Shown here piece after piece: positions 8,604 to 18,489 of a stretch of 44,674 bases of DNA (position 1 is its first letter; each line of letters starts with the position of its first letter). The notes beneath the pieces are model-generated. The model saw only the letters and a program-made list of their open reading frames with translations. It did no database searches and was not told the DNA's origin. The stretch is taken from NCBI GenBank assembly GCA_947168515.1, contig CAMVMF010000024.1, forward strand, positions 1-44,674. The letters are read 5' to 3'. A program made the translations under genes and the position numbers. The stretch is from an uncultured Bacteroidales bacterium. GTDB lineage: Bacteria > Bacteroidota > Bacteroidia > Bacteroidales > P3.

Positions 8604-9044
8604 ATGATGAAGAGAACATTTGACAGTATAACAGAGTTGCCACAAGTGGCACGGGAATTGCTGGATACTTTCGCCGAGGAGCGTTTCTTTGCCTTTTTCG
8701 GCAAGATGGGAGTGGGCAAGACCACCCTCATCAAGGAAATCTGCCAGCAGCTAGGGGTAGAAGACAATGTGTGTAGTCCCACCTTTGCCATCATCAACTC
8801 CTACAGCACCGCTGCCCAGCAGCCGGTATACCATTTCGACTTCTACCGGCTCAAGAACATCGACGAGGCCTATGACATCGGCTATGAAGAGTATTTCTAC
8901 AGTGGCGACTGGGTGTTTACCGAATGGACCGAGAAAGTGGAAGAACTGCTTCCAGACCATTATGTGCGTGTGGAAATAGAAGAACACGACAAGATTAGAA
9001 TACTAACAGCAAAACTAATGATGTGTGAAGGTGAGGATGCCTAA
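8604..9044 (+). CDS. tsaE: tRNA threonylcarbamoyladenosine biosynthesis ATPase TsaE
   Basis: The ATPase partner of TsaB-TsaD in making t6A at position 37 of ANN-decoding tRNAs, in the cytosol. The 146-residue protein has a Walker A GKMGVGKTT at 33-41, the SPTFAI switch segment near 55, the HFDFYRL motif near 77 and WTEKVEELLP near 110-119, all diagnostic of TsaE. Two ATG codons stand side by side (8604 and 8607); either could be used. It is placed tightly after DUF4293 and 35 nt before rsfS. Confidence 0.95.
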   Translation: MMKRTFDSITELPQVARELLDTFAEERFFAFFGKMGVGKTTLIKEICQQLGVEDNVCSPTFAIINSYSTAAQQPVYHFDFYRLKNIDEAYDIGYEEYFYSGDWVFTEWTEKVEELLPDHYVRVEIEEHDKIRILTAKLMMCEGEDA

Positions 9045-9079
9045 GTTGCATTGACACCCAAGCACAATAACACAAACGA

Positions 9080-9436
9080 ATGACAGAATCAGAAGTATTG
9101 GCCAAGTTGGCCGCACAAGCCCTGGACGAGAAGAAGGGCGTTGATGTACAAATCCTAGACCTACGCGGGTTGCCTTCGGCCCCCTGTGCTTTTTTTGTGA
9201 TAGCTTCGGGCAATGTGCCGTCGCACGTAAGCTCTCTTTGCGACCACGTGCATGAGGTGGTAAAGAAAGCCACAGGGATTAATCCCTCCAAACTGGAAGG
9301 GTATAATAATGCTGAGTGGATATTGATGGACTATTTCGACGTAGTGGTCCATATTTTCCAACAGGAAAGGCGCGATTTCTACCGACTCGAGCAGCTATGG
9401 GCCGATGCCGCCCGCATGGAGTTCGCAGCCCAGTAG
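9080..9436 (+). CDS. rsfS: Ribosomal silencing factor RsfS
   Basis: Binds protein L14 of the 50S subunit and blocks joining with 30S when nutrients are short. The 118-residue protein has the conserved core: a DVQILDLRG strand, the FFVIASGNVPSHV segment, and GYNNAEWILMDYFDVVVHIF followed by RRDFYRLEQLW. Full length. In Bacteroidota rsfS usually precedes ftsH, as here. Confidence 0.95.
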   Translation: MTESEVLAKLAAQALDEKKGVDVQILDLRGLPSAPCAFFVIASGNVPSHVSSLCDHVHEVVKKATGINPSKLEGYNNAEWILMDYFDVVVHIFQQERRDFYRLEQLWADAARMEFAAQ

Positions 9437-9589
9437 GGTTGACGGTCTCTTCCTTCCTGATGTGGCTGGATGCTGTTCATGAAAAAAACGGCCTTGGCTA
9501 CACCGGGAGTGGCAGACAGGTGGCGAAGTGAATGCACTTTGTCGATGCGAGAAAACGGTTAATAACGATAATGAACTATATAATACTAT

Positions 9590-11686
9590 ATGGCAGAGAA
9601 AAAACAAACCCCCAATCAGCCAAATACTAACCCCTTCAAACCGCAGACACCCAACAGCGGACAGCAAGGACCTAAGCGCAATTGGGTAATGTATGTCATC
9701 TATGGCATCATCATTGTTGCGCTGGGCAGTATGTTGCTCACACAAGACAGCTCGGGTGGCCCCAAGACCATCAAGAAAGAAAAGTTTGAGTCCATACTGA
9801 TTAAACACGATTATGAGAAGATAGTTGTGGTCAATCAGGAATATGCCGAAATACACATGAAGGCCACGGCTGTCAAGAACGACTCGTCTTATCGTGATCT
9901 CTATTCGAAAAATATGATGAACCAGTCGTTGGCATCTGGGTACTACGAATATCGGTTTGTCACAATAGAAGGTTTCGAAAAAGAGATAGAAAAGATTGAA
10001 GAGCAAACGGGTACTTTCATCGACATAACGCCCGAAAAACGGACCAGCCCATGGCGCGACATACTGGTCTTTTTCGGTCCTTTTCTCCTACTCATCATCT
10101 TTTTTGTTGTCATGAATCGCATGGCGCAACGCCAGATGGGAGGCAGTGGCGGCGGTGGTGGCATCTTTGGCGTTGGCAAGAACAAGGCCAAGATGTACGA
10201 CGGCAAAACGCCCACCAATGTTACCTTCAAGGATGTTGCCGGCTTGGCCGGAGCAAAAGAGGAGGTGATGGAGGTGGTGGACTTCCTCAAGAACCCCCAA
10301 CGCTACACCGACTTGGGCGGTAAGATACCCAAGGGCGTGCTGCTCGTGGGGCCTCCGGGTACAGGTAAGACACTGCTGGCCAAGGCAGTGGCAGGCGAAG
10401 CCAACGTGCCTTTTTTCTCTATGTCGGGTTCCGACTTCGTGGAGATGTTCGTGGGTGTAGGTGCTTCGCGCGTCCGAGACCTTTTTGAAGAGGCCAAGAA
10501 AAAGACACCCTGCATTATCTTCATAGACGAGATTGATGCCGTGGGCCGTGCCCGTGGCCGCGCAGGACTGAGCAATGCCAACGACGAGCGCGAGAATACC
10601 CTCAACCAGCTACTTACCGAAATGGACGGTTTCAGTAGCGGCACCAATGTCATTGTGCTGGCCGCCACCAACCGCGCCGACGTGCTGGACAAGGCCCTTA
10701 TGCGTGCCGGCCGTTTCGACCGTCAGATCCATGTGGAACTGCCAGACCTCGAAGAGCGCAAGGCCATTTTCAATGTGCATATGCGCAACCTGAAGCTCAA
10801 CACCGACAAAGAGTCGGAAGGCTATGTCGACCGTGAGTTCCTAGCCAAACAGACCCCGGGTTTCTCGGGTGCTGATATTGCCAATGTATGCAACGAGGCT
10901 GCCTTGGTTGCTGCCCGTAAGAATAAGAAGCAGATAGACAAACAGGACTTCCTGGATGCTGTGGACCGCATTGTTGGTGGTTTGGAGAAACGCACCAAAG
11001 TCCTCTCCACCCATGAGAAACGAGTGGTGGCCTTCCACGAAAGCGGCCATGCTTCGGTCAGCTGGCTGCTGCGGTGGGCCAACCCGCTTATCAAGGTAAC
11101 CATCGTACCACGAGGAGAGTCCTTGGGAGCTGCCTGGTACCTGCCTGATGAGCGCCACCTCACCACCACCGAGCAGATGAAGGACGAGATGACCAGCCTC
11201 ATGGCAGGTCGCGCAGCCGAAGAGGTATTCTTCGGGCAGATAGGCACGGGTGCCCTTAGCGACATCGAGCGTGCCACCAAGATGGCTCAGTCGATGGTCA
11301 TATACTACGGCATGAGTCCAGAGGTGGGGAATGTCAGTTTCTACGACTCCACAGGTCAGACCGACTATGGCTTCACCAAACCCTTTAGTGAGAAAACTGC
11401 CGAGATTATTGATAAGGAGGTCCGCCGATTGGTGGAAGAAGCATATCAGCGCGCCAAAGCAATTATCGAAGCCCACAAGGAGCAGATGACCCAGTTGGCC
11501 GGGCAGCTCTTTGAGAAAGAAGTGCTCTTCCGTGAAGACCTGGAGCGTATCTATGGTCCCCGCCAGGCTGACATCGAGGCCGAGAAGCTGAAACAGGAAG
11601 AAGAGGCTAAGGCCGCCCTCGCCAATGCCAATGAGGGCGAAAATACTAATAGCACACTTATCGGCGGAAACGAAGAAACTAAATAA
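9590..11686 (+). CDS. ftsH: ATP-dependent zinc metalloprotease FtsH
   Basis: Membrane-anchored AAA+ protease that degrades misfolded membrane and regulatory proteins. The 698-residue protein has a membrane helix at about 29-47, a periplasmic loop, a second helix near 152-172, then the AAA module with Walker A GPPGTGKT at 254-261, Walker [10 protein letters not shown] near 308, and the second region of homology with the R-AGRFDR stretch. The zinc site is HESGH at 483-487, with a downstream acidic ligand in the [10 protein letters not shown] region. The C-terminus is a charged low-complexity tail. The ATG at 9590 is preceded by an A-rich leader and no Shine-Dalgarno. Separated by 190 nt from cdsA. 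Confidence 0.97.
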   Translation: MAEKKQTPNQPNTNPFKPQTPNSGQQGPKRNWVMYVIYGIIIVALGSMLLTQDSSGGPKTIKKEKFESILIKHDYEKIVVVNQEYAEIHMKATAVKNDSSYRDLYSKNMMNQSLASGYYEYRFVTIEGFEKEIEKIEEQTGTFIDITPEKRTSPWRDILVFFGPFLLLIIFFVVMNRMAQRQMGGSGGGGGIFGVGKNKAKMYDGKTPTNVTFKDVAGLAGAKEEVMEVVDFLKNPQRYTDLGGKIPKGVLLVGPPGTGKTLLAKAVAGEANVPFFSMSGSDFVEMFVGVGASRVRDLFEEAKKKTPCIIFIDEIDAVGRARGRAGLSNANDERENTLNQLLTEMDGFSSGTNVIVLAATNRADVLDKALMRAGRFDRQIHVELPDLEERKAIFNVHMRNLKLNTDKESEGYVDREFLAKQTPGFSGADIANVCNEAALVAARKNKKQIDKQDFLDAVDRIVGGLEKRTKVLSTHEKRVVAFHESGHASVSWLLRWANPLIKVTIVPRGESLGAAWYLPDERHLTTTEQMKDEMTSLMAGRAAEEVFFGQIGTGALSDIERATKMAQSMVIYYGMSPEVGNVSFYDSTGQTDYGFTKPFSEKTAEIIDKEVRRLVEEAYQRAKAIIEAHKEQMTQLAGQLFEKEVLFREDLERIYGPRQADIEAEKLKQEEEAKAALANANEGENTNSTLIGGNEETK

Positions 11687-11876
11687 AAAAGGACTGCTGA
11701 ACGTCGGATGCCTTCAGCATGGCTGGCAGTGTTGCCAATGTGTGTGTGGGACTAGACCCTGCGCCGGTTAACGCAGGACGGAGTCGAGGAATATGGAAAG
11801 GTAAAGCTGGTGGCACCGCAGTAGAAAAGATAGAATCGGGCAGAAAGAAATTAGATAAAAGATAGAATATAATTAA

Positions 11877-12758
11877 ATGAAAACATTTTGGATTCGCACC
11901 GCTAGTGCCACAGTCTACGCCCTGCTGTTCTTGGGTTCCATTTACAGCGGACGTCTCTTGGGCAACCCCAAGTTGGGTGTCGTCATTCTGACGGCCTTCG
12001 CCCTCTTTGTTGCCATGGGTTGTGCGTTCGAATACTACCGCATTGCTAAAAGTCAGAACTACCATCCTAACCAGCCACTAGGGTATTTTTTCGCTGCCCT
12101 CATGACGGTGGGGCTTGGCCTCGGAACGCTCTATGGTGGGTCCGCTTTTGATGCCCTGGGATTAAGTTCCACGCTCACGGTGGTGGTGATGGCATTGGTG
12201 ATGTTGGCTGTCATGCTAATAGCCGTGCCATTCACCCTCATGGTGGAGCTATGGCGCAGCTCGGAGCGTCCCTTTGTCGACGTGCTCCATACGTTGCTTC
12301 CGATGCTTTATTGTGCTGTACCCATGGGACTCATGCCTTTCCTCCACAACCGCATGAACATTCTGGTGATGTGCATCATCATGGTGTGGGTAAACGACAG
12401 CTTTGCCTACATGGGCGGCTCTCTTGTGGGCAAGCACAAGATGTGGCCCAAGCACTCACCCGGCAAGAGCTGGGAGGGCACTGCCATCGGTGTGTTGGCC
12501 TGCCTGCTCACGGCTGTCTTTGTAGGACCCCTTTTCAAGACCGAATTGGTTTGGGGTGAGTGGCTCTTGTTGGGAGTGGTCTGCAGCGTCATAGGTACGC
12601 TGGGTGACCTTGTAGAGTCCATGCTCAAACGTTCTGTCGGCCTCAAGGATTCCGGTAACATCATGCCTGGCCACGGTGGTTTTCTCGACCGTTTCGACAG
12701 TCTTATGATGATACTTCCGTTTGCCACTTTGATTGCCATTGTGGCTATCCTCACATAA
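11877..12758 (+). CDS. cdsA: Phosphatidate cytidylyltransferase
   Basis: Forms CDP-diacylglycerol from phosphatidate and CTP, the branch point to all phospholipids. The 293-residue inner-membrane protein has about seven to eight hydrophobic segments, and near the C-terminus the family signature: HSPGKSWEGT around 196-205 and the LGDLVESMLKR-VGLKDSG-MPGHGG-LDR-DS run around 242-280, which carries the metal-binding aspartates. The FtsH-CdsA-Psd order is common in Bacteroidota. The 190-nt gap before it holds a small imperfect stem (11758-11777) but no gene. Confidence 0.95.
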   Translation: MKTFWIRTASATVYALLFLGSIYSGRLLGNPKLGVVILTAFALFVAMGCAFEYYRIAKSQNYHPNQPLGYFFAALMTVGLGLGTLYGGSAFDALGLSSTLTVVVMALVMLAVMLIAVPFTLMVELWRSSERPFVDVLHTLLPMLYCAVPMGLMPFLHNRMNILVMCIIMVWVNDSFAYMGGSLVGKHKMWPKHSPGKSWEGTAIGVLACLLTAVFVGPLFKTELVWGEWLLLGVVCSVIGTLGDLVESMLKRSVGLKDSGNIMPGHGGFLDRFDSLMMILPFATLIAIVAILT

Positions 12759-12949
12759 TTCAATCGTAATACAAAAACTGATAAAAAGCCCGACGGTCCA
12801 TCTCGAAACTGGAGAACATGGCACAAGCTGAACGCAAAAACGACCCCAGCCCAATCAATGAAGAATAACGCTACCGAGTGAAAAAAAGAGGTAATGTCAC
12901 CGAAGGGAAAGGAAAAAGACAATTAGCAACCCCGTAATATAACAGAGAT

Positions 12950-13633
12950 ATGTATATCCATCGTGAAGGTAAGAAACTTTTGTTAGGTCTGGGCACCATC
13001 ATCATGCTCATCTATCTGTTGATGATTTTCTTTGTGAACCACTGGACCTTTTTCCATTTCCTCTTCATCACCATCCTGTTGGTCTTCTTCTTCATGGTGA
13101 TGATGTTCTTCCGCATCCCCCGAAGGGTGTTCACCAATGACCCCCAGCGTCTGATTTCGCCAGCCGATGGTACTGTGGTGACCATTGAGGAGGCCCTGGA
13201 AAAAGAGTATATCAAGCAGGAATGCATTATGATAAGCATCTTCATGAACGGTACCGATGTCCATGTCAACCGCTATCCCTGCGATGGGGTGGTGGAATAC
13301 TACAAGTTCCACCGAGGCAACTATTTTGTGGCTTCTTATCCCAAATCCAGTGTGCTGAATGAGCGTACCACGGTGGGCCTTCGGCTCCCCGATGGACAGA
13401 AAATAGTGATACGGCAGGTTGCTGGAACTATGGCACGCCGCATTGTCTGCTACGCACGCCAAGGCGAGCACGTCAAACAGAACCAAGAGATGGGGTTCAT
13501 TAAGTTCGGGTCGCGTATCGACTTGTTTATACCCAAGCAGTTTATTCTCGATGTTGACCTTCAGGATGTAGTGCGCAATGGCATTTCGCCCATCTGTACC
13601 ATCCAGCCGGTCACTGATTCCCAGCAGGCCTAA
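12950..13633 (+). CDS. psd: Phosphatidylserine decarboxylase proenzyme
   Basis: Converts phosphatidylserine to phosphatidylethanolamine. This 227-residue form is the short type found in Bacteroidota. Two membrane helices lie at about 10-60, then the SPADGTVV motif near 67-74, the NGTDVHVNRYP segment near 102 and the self-cleavage site FGSRID with G187-S188, where the pyruvoyl group would form. Together with cdsA it covers two steps of PE synthesis; the phosphatidylserine synthase is not in the window. It ends 14 nt before the next gene. Confidence 0.95.
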   Translation: MYIHREGKKLLLGLGTIIMLIYLLMIFFVNHWTFFHFLFITILLVFFFMVMMFFRIPRRVFTNDPQRLISPADGTVVTIEEALEKEYIKQECIMISIFMNGTDVHVNRYPCDGVVEYYKFHRGNYFVASYPKSSVLNERTTVGLRLPDGQKIVIRQVAGTMARRIVCYARQGEHVKQNQEMGFIKFGSRIDLFIPKQFILDVDLQDVVRNGISPICTIQPVTDSQQA

Positions 13634-13647
13634 TAGTCTCATGCATT

Positions 13648-14328
13648 ATGTCGATAGCAGAGCAAATACTATATGAGGACAACCACCTGATAGCCCTCAA
13701 TAAGCTGCCGGGCCAAATTGTGCAGGGCGACAAGACGGGTGACACACCTTTGGTGGAGGAGATAAAAGCATTCCTCAAGATGCGCGACAACAAACCGGGC
13801 AATGTCTTCTGTGGTGTCATTCATCGGCTGGACCGTCCCGTGAGCGGTGTGGTAATCTTTGCCAAAACCAGCAAGGCACTCTCCCGCATGACCAGTTTGG
13901 TGCTCCACCGCCAGTTCCAAAAGACCTATCTCGCCGTGGTCAAGAACCGCCCTCCCTTTGAGGAAGGCCACTTGGAAGATTACCTATTCCGCGTGGAGAA
14001 AAGCAATAAAAGTTTCGTCACCAGTGACCCAGAGAAACCCGGTGCCAAATTGGCAGTGCTGGACTATCGGCTCAAGGCTGTCTCCTCAGGCGGTTACCAT
14101 TTGTTGGAAGTAGACCTCCACACGGGCCGTCACCATCAGATCCGTTGTCAGTTGGCTAACATGGGGTGTCCCATCAAGGGCGACCTCAAATATGGAGCCT
14201 CCCGTTCCAACCCCGACGGCAGCATCTCGCTCCATTCCTATCGTCTGGTGTTTGAACATCCTGTCCGCCATGAGCAGGTGACTATTACGGCCCCATCTCC
14301 GTGGACATATTTCAATACTGAACTATGA
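13648..14328 (+). CDS. RluA-family 23S rRNA/tRNA pseudouridine synthase
   Basis: Isomerises uridine to pseudouridine in RNA. The 226-residue protein has no S4 domain and starts directly with the catalytic fold. The signature HRLDRP has the catalytic aspartate at D62, followed by GVVIFAKTSKAL; the HTGRHHQIRCQLA motif, normally HTGRTHQIR, is near 155-167. The RNA target is not determined by sequence alone. Only 14 nt follow psd, so the genes are co-transcribed. Confidence 0.92.
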   Translation: MSIAEQILYEDNHLIALNKLPGQIVQGDKTGDTPLVEEIKAFLKMRDNKPGNVFCGVIHRLDRPVSGVVIFAKTSKALSRMTSLVLHRQFQKTYLAVVKNRPPFEEGHLEDYLFRVEKSNKSFVTSDPEKPGAKLAVLDYRLKAVSSGGYHLLEVDLHTGRHHQIRCQLANMGCPIKGDLKYGASRSNPDGSISLHSYRLVFEHPVRHEQVTITAPSPWTYFNTEL

Positions 14329-14477
14329 AAACCCACAGTCCCATTGCCGTTCTGCATGCAGAGCCGTTGCCAAGGGAAGGCCAAAAGGGAACTCTTTTTC
14401 TTCTGCCATGCCTACCATTCGGACGTGAGGTTAATAATTATAATCATACAAAGTAATTAAACTATCTAGATTTCAAA

Positions 14478-17400
14478 ATGGAAAAAATACTCAAATGCTT
14501 TTTTGTGGTCTTGCTTTTATTGGGCCAGACATCTGGTATGGCTCAGTCACTCATCGTTAATCAGAGCGACTATAGCCAATCTTCTTATGCTTTCACGGTA
14601 CCCCACTTTACGGTGTCGGACGTGCAGGCGGGCGGAGCCGTCTACGCTGCTATAGACATGGAAGGAGCCTCCCCCTCAGTTCAGGTGGGACGGCCCGATC
14701 TGCCCATCATTACCGAAGCGATAGAAATTCCTCTGTGCAGTAGTGTCGAGGTCTCCGTTTCCAACGTCCAGACGAAGAGACTGTCCCCCCTCAAGTATCC
14801 CATGATGCCCGTTCAGCCTGCTCCCAGCAAGTCGGACAGGTATCCGCTACCCTTTGCCATAGACAGTGCTTTTTATTCCACCGATGCCTTCACCGACCAT
14901 CCGGCTGCTTGGGCTGAGGTGTTGGGTGTGGCCCGTGACCGCAACATAGCCATGCTGCGGGTTTCTCCGTTTGCCTACAATCCCGTGACCGGAGAACTCA
15001 ATTTAATTACATCCATGGACATCACCCTCACTTTTCAGGGTGTCGACATTGCTGCTACCCAGCAAATGCACCAACGTTATTACTCACCCGATTTCAGCCT
15101 GTGTAGTAGTCTGTTAAGTACATTGCCCGCTCAGAAAAGTGTCAGGCAGGGAGCCCCCATTCATTACCTTATCGTTGCCCACAGCAGTTTCCGTGGTCAT
15201 TTGGACCAGTTTATCAATTGGAAAAAACGGCAGGGCTTCTTGGTCACCGTGGGCTATACCGACGAGGCTGCCGTTGGCACCACCGCCACTGCAATAGCCA
15301 ACTACACCAAGCGTTTCTATGACAATGCTTCAGCCTCTTTGCCAGCCCCCACATATCTGCTTATTGTGGGCGACCACCAGCAGGTGCCTGCCTTTGGTTC
15401 CCGCGCCACCAGTCCATCCTCTTCCCACGTCACCGACCTTTATTACACCACGTGGACTAGTGGTGACAACATCCCCGACTGCTACGTAGGCCGCTTCTCC
15501 GCCCAGACTGTGGCCGAGCTGACCCCACAGATAGAAAAGACCCTCCTCTACGAAGGCTACAATTTCGCCGACCCCAGCTATCTGAACAAAGGTGTGTTGA
15601 TATCTGGTGTCGACTCGCGCTCTAGCGGCGACAACGCCTATCGTTATGCCGACCCTGCCATGGATTACATTGCCAAGTATTATCTCAATGCTGCCAACGG
15701 CTTCTCCGATGTCCGATATTTTAAAAACAACACCTCCTTTGCGCCTGCCGGTGTTACTGTTACCGGTAGCAGCCAAACCACTGCAACAAGCAATACCCTC
15801 ATCAATCTCTACAATCAGGGCTATGGCTTTGTCAACTACAGCGCCCATGGCAGCGACAACAACTGGCACTTGCCCTATTTTAGTTCCGATGAAGCTGCCG
15901 ATATGACCAACAGTGGCAAACCCTCCATCTTCATTGGCAACTGCTGCCTCTCGGGCCGCTTCAACACCACAGCAGGCGACTGCCTGGGCGAGGCCCTTCT
16001 CCATAAGGGTAACAACGCCGGTGCTGTTTCCTACATTGGCGCTACCAACAGCACCTATTGGCCGCATGATTTTTGTTGGCAGGTGGGATTCCGTAGTTCC
16101 ATCTATAACGAGATGAATGCCACCTACGATGCTCAGAATCTTGGTGTCTATGACCGCCTCTTCCATACCCATGGCGAAAGATACAGTGCCTGGCATACTA
16201 CTACCGGTGCCATGGTTACCGCTGGCAATATGTCAGTGGAGGCCACTGGCTCATATCAGCTATACTATTGGGAAATATACGAGAACTTTGGCGACCCATC
16301 GTTGATGCCGTGGCTTGCCACGCCGGCCCCGATGACGGTTTCGTATTCTTCGGCCATCGTTTTGAGCGAGGAGACCTATACCGTCCGTGCGGTTCCTTAT
16401 GCTTATGTGGCTCTTACTACTGCCGAACGTCACGACCTTGTGGCGGCTGCCTATGCCGATGCCAATGGTGTGGCTTCCCTATCCCTTCCAGGAGATATGG
16501 AACCTGGAGAACTGGAGTTGGCTGTGTGGGCACAGAATCACATACCCGTTTTTGAGCCGGTCAGTGTTATTATGACCGATGGCCCCTATGTGATGGTCAC
16601 CGACATTGTCCCCACTTCCGGCAAACTCCATGCTGGTGAGGTCGCCACCTTCGACATCACTGTTACCAATGTAGGTACGTCCACTTCTGCCAGTGGCCGA
16701 ATCGATTTCGCATCAGGCGATGCCGGGGTCTCAGTCATCCAACCCCAGTCTCGCTTCACCTCCTGTCCTCCAGGCGATACCGTCACCATTACAGGAGTCA
16801 ATGCTGTTTACCTCTCCGACGAACTTGTTGATGGAGATGTGGTCTGTTTTGACCTCAATGTCCATTTTGGTGGCACCGGTCCTTCCTCCAAGACCCAAAC
16901 CTTTATTGTTTCAAGCAGCCATCTTGAGGCCTCTGCAGCCACCGTTGTTCCGGCCTTGGCAGCTAATACGACCAGTACCATCAGCTGCGTGGTCACCAAC
17001 ACCGGTTCGGACACCACCTCTAATCTAACCTTTAGTCTTGTCAACGATTTCGGTCTCCTAGCAGCCCAAGCCGCCGACCAGATGTCGGCACCTTTGGCCC
17101 CAGGAGAAAGTGTGGCCCTCTCTTTCGTTGTAACGTTTGGAGCATCGATTCCCAACGCCACCATTCCATTTTATCTCTATGTCACCGATGACAGAGGTAC
17201 CCATTTGGTTAAAGAGTATGGCGTTATCTCCGGTTCAGGTTTTGTCGAGAACTTCGAGACGGGCAACTTCAACCAGTTTAGCTGGGTACAAGAAGACAAT
17301 CCCTGGGAGATTACCTCCGGACAGGTCAACAGGGGTAGGTATAGTGCCCGAAGTAAGACCAATCTAAACAACAGGTCCACCTCAAGCATGTCTATCTCAT

Positions 17401-18242
17401 GGACTTCTAATCTGTATGATTCGATAAGTTTCAGTTATAAGGTTTCTTCTGAGGAAAGCTACGATAAGTTTGTCTTTTATATTGACGGCACACAAATGTT
17501 GGCCGCTTCGGGTGAAGAGGGTTGGACCCGAGTGTCTTATCCTGTTGAACCCGGCTCACATACTTTTACCTTTGCTTATACCAAAGACATGTCGGCTTCT
17601 GATGGCAGCGATTGCGCTTGGATAGACGACGTGAGGTTTCCTTACAAATCCGACAACACCACCTTTGTGGTTGACACCGTCTGCCAAGGTGTCGAATACA
17701 CCTTTGCGGGACGCGCGGTTAGCACTGCCAATACAGGCGTTTTCGCCTATGTTGACTCGACCGCTGGCTTTTCTCAGTATCTTTCCTTGAACGTGATGGA
17801 GCAGCCCGAAGTGGAAATCAGCGTAGAGCAATTCGGGGGCTGCAGACTGCTGAGGGCATCTGGTGCTTCTACCTACCAGTGGAGCACCGGTGAAACGGGC
17901 AACTGCATTGTGATTTGCCCTTCAGAGAGTATCCATATTTCGGTTACCGGCTTTCGCGGAGGATGTAGTGCTACGGCCTCGGTCGACATACTGGGCGTGC
18001 GGGATGCGGAGCCTCTTTCCGAGGTGCGGCTATATCCCAATCCTGCCAAGGACAATGTTACCGTAGCCGCCGACGGCATCCGTAGCGTACAACTCATCAG
18101 CCTTATGGGGCAGACCCTTCAGCACAGACAGGTCAATGCCGACCAGGTTCGTCTCAACCTCCAAGGGCTGCAGACGGGGGTCTACTTTGTCAAGGTAGAG
18201 ACAGCAGCGGCAGTCACCGTCAAAAAGCTCGTCCTTAATTAG
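14478..18242 (+). CDS. Gingipain-like C25 cysteine protease with T9SS sorting domain
   Basis: A secreted surface protease of 1254 residues. In order: signal peptide (1-23), a propeptide-like region (about 24-220), a C25 catalytic domain (about 228-630) with H457 in NYSAHGSDN and C490 in IGNCCLSGRF, an Ig-like segment (to about 710), two CARDB-like beta domains (about 715-920), a cleaved-adhesin/MAM-like domain (about 920-1055), a short domain with paired cysteines, and a type A T9SS C-terminal domain (about 1180-1254; VRLYPNPAKDN and GVYFVKVET motifs). The His-Cys spacing of 33 equals that in the arginine gingipain catalytic domain. It would cross the outer membrane by type IX secretion. It stands alone between a 149-nt gap and a strong terminator. 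Specificity (Arg, Lys or other) cannot be assigned. Confidence 0.92.
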   Translation: MEKILKCFFVVLLLLGQTSGMAQSLIVNQSDYSQSSYAFTVPHFTVSDVQAGGAVYAAIDMEGASPSVQVGRPDLPIITEAIEIPLCSSVEVSVSNVQTKRLSPLKYPMMPVQPAPSKSDRYPLPFAIDSAFYSTDAFTDHPAAWAEVLGVARDRNIAMLRVSPFAYNPVTGELNLITSMDITLTFQGVDIAATQQMHQRYYSPDFSLCSSLLSTLPAQKSVRQGAPIHYLIVAHSSFRGHLDQFINWKKRQGFLVTVGYTDEAAVGTTATAIANYTKRFYDNASASLPAPTYLLIVGDHQQVPAFGSRATSPSSSHVTDLYYTTWTSGDNIPDCYVGRFSAQTVAELTPQIEKTLLYEGYNFADPSYLNKGVLISGVDSRSSGDNAYRYADPAMDYIAKYYLNAANGFSDVRYFKNNTSFAPAGVTVTGSSQTTATSNTLINLYNQGYGFVNYSAHGSDNNWHLPYFSSDEAADMTNSGKPSIFIGNCCLSGRFNTTAGDCLGEALLHKGNNAGAVSYIGATNSTYWPHDFCWQVGFRSSIYNEMNATYDAQNLGVYDRLFHTHGERYSAWHTTTGAMVTAGNMSVEATGSYQLYYWEIYENFGDPSLMPWLATPAPMTVSYSSAIVLSEETYTVRAVPYAYVALTTAERHDLVAAAYADANGVASLSLPGDMEPGELELAVWAQNHIPVFEPVSVIMTDGPYVMVTDIVPTSGKLHAGEVATFDITVTNVGTSTSASGRIDFASGDAGVSVIQPQSRFTSCPPGDTVTITGVNAVYLSDELVDGDVVCFDLNVHFGGTGPSSKTQTFIVSSSHLEASAATVVPALAANTTSTISCVVTNTGSDTTSNLTFSLVNDFGLLAAQAADQMSAPLAPGESVALSFVVTFGASIPNATIPFYLYVTDDRGTHLVKEYGVISGSGFVENFETGNFNQFSWVQEDNPWEITSGQVNRGRYSARSKTNLNNRSTSSMSISWTSNLYDSISFSYKVSSEESYDKFVFYIDGTQMLAASGEEGWTRVSYPVEPGSHTFTFAYTKDMSASDGSDCAWIDDVRFPYKSDNTTFVVDTVCQGVEYTFAGRAVSTANTGVFAYVDSTAGFSQYLSLNVMEQPEVEISVEQFGGCRLLRASGASTYQWSTGETGNCIVICPSESIHISVTGFRGGCSATASVDILGVRDAEPLSEVRLYPNPAKDNVTVAADGIRSVQLISLMGQTLQHRQVNADQVRLNLQGLQTGVYFVKVETAAAVTVKKLVLN

Positions 18243-18263
18243 CAAACATCAGTATCAATTGTT

Positions 18264-18327
18264 GAGGTACCAAGGGTGTGGTGAGGCTGAAAAGTGCTTC
18301 TTCCAACCCGCCTTGGTACCTCTTTTT
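18264..18327 (+). terminator. Terminator of the C25 protease gene
   Basis: A 12-bp perfect stem, GAGGTACCAAGG (18264-18275) with CCTTGGTACCTC (18311-18322), is followed by five T. The loop is long (35 nt) but the stem and the T run are strong. Lies 22 nt after the stop codon. Confidence 0.8.
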
Positions 18328-18403
18328 GTTATTTTTTTCACTTTATAAGTCCCTCTATATCAGCTTTCGGGTTGGTTTGATTAAGCTCTTGTGCAATTAT
18401 TTT

Positions 18404-18434
18404 ATTGTTTTATGTACAAAAATGTGTACTTTTG
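18404..18434 (+). promoter_or_regulatory. Bacteroidota-type promoter of the arginine decarboxylase gene
   Basis: ATTG (18404-18407, one mismatch to TTTG) and TACTTTTG (18427-18434) are 19 nt apart, fitting the -33/-7 consensus. A start near 18442 would give a leader of about 48 nt before the ATG at 18490. Confidence 0.75.
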
Positions 18435-18489
18435 CAAACCATTCCGAGTTAGTCGGATGTCGATTTTTTAAACAAACTAATTTAGTCGG

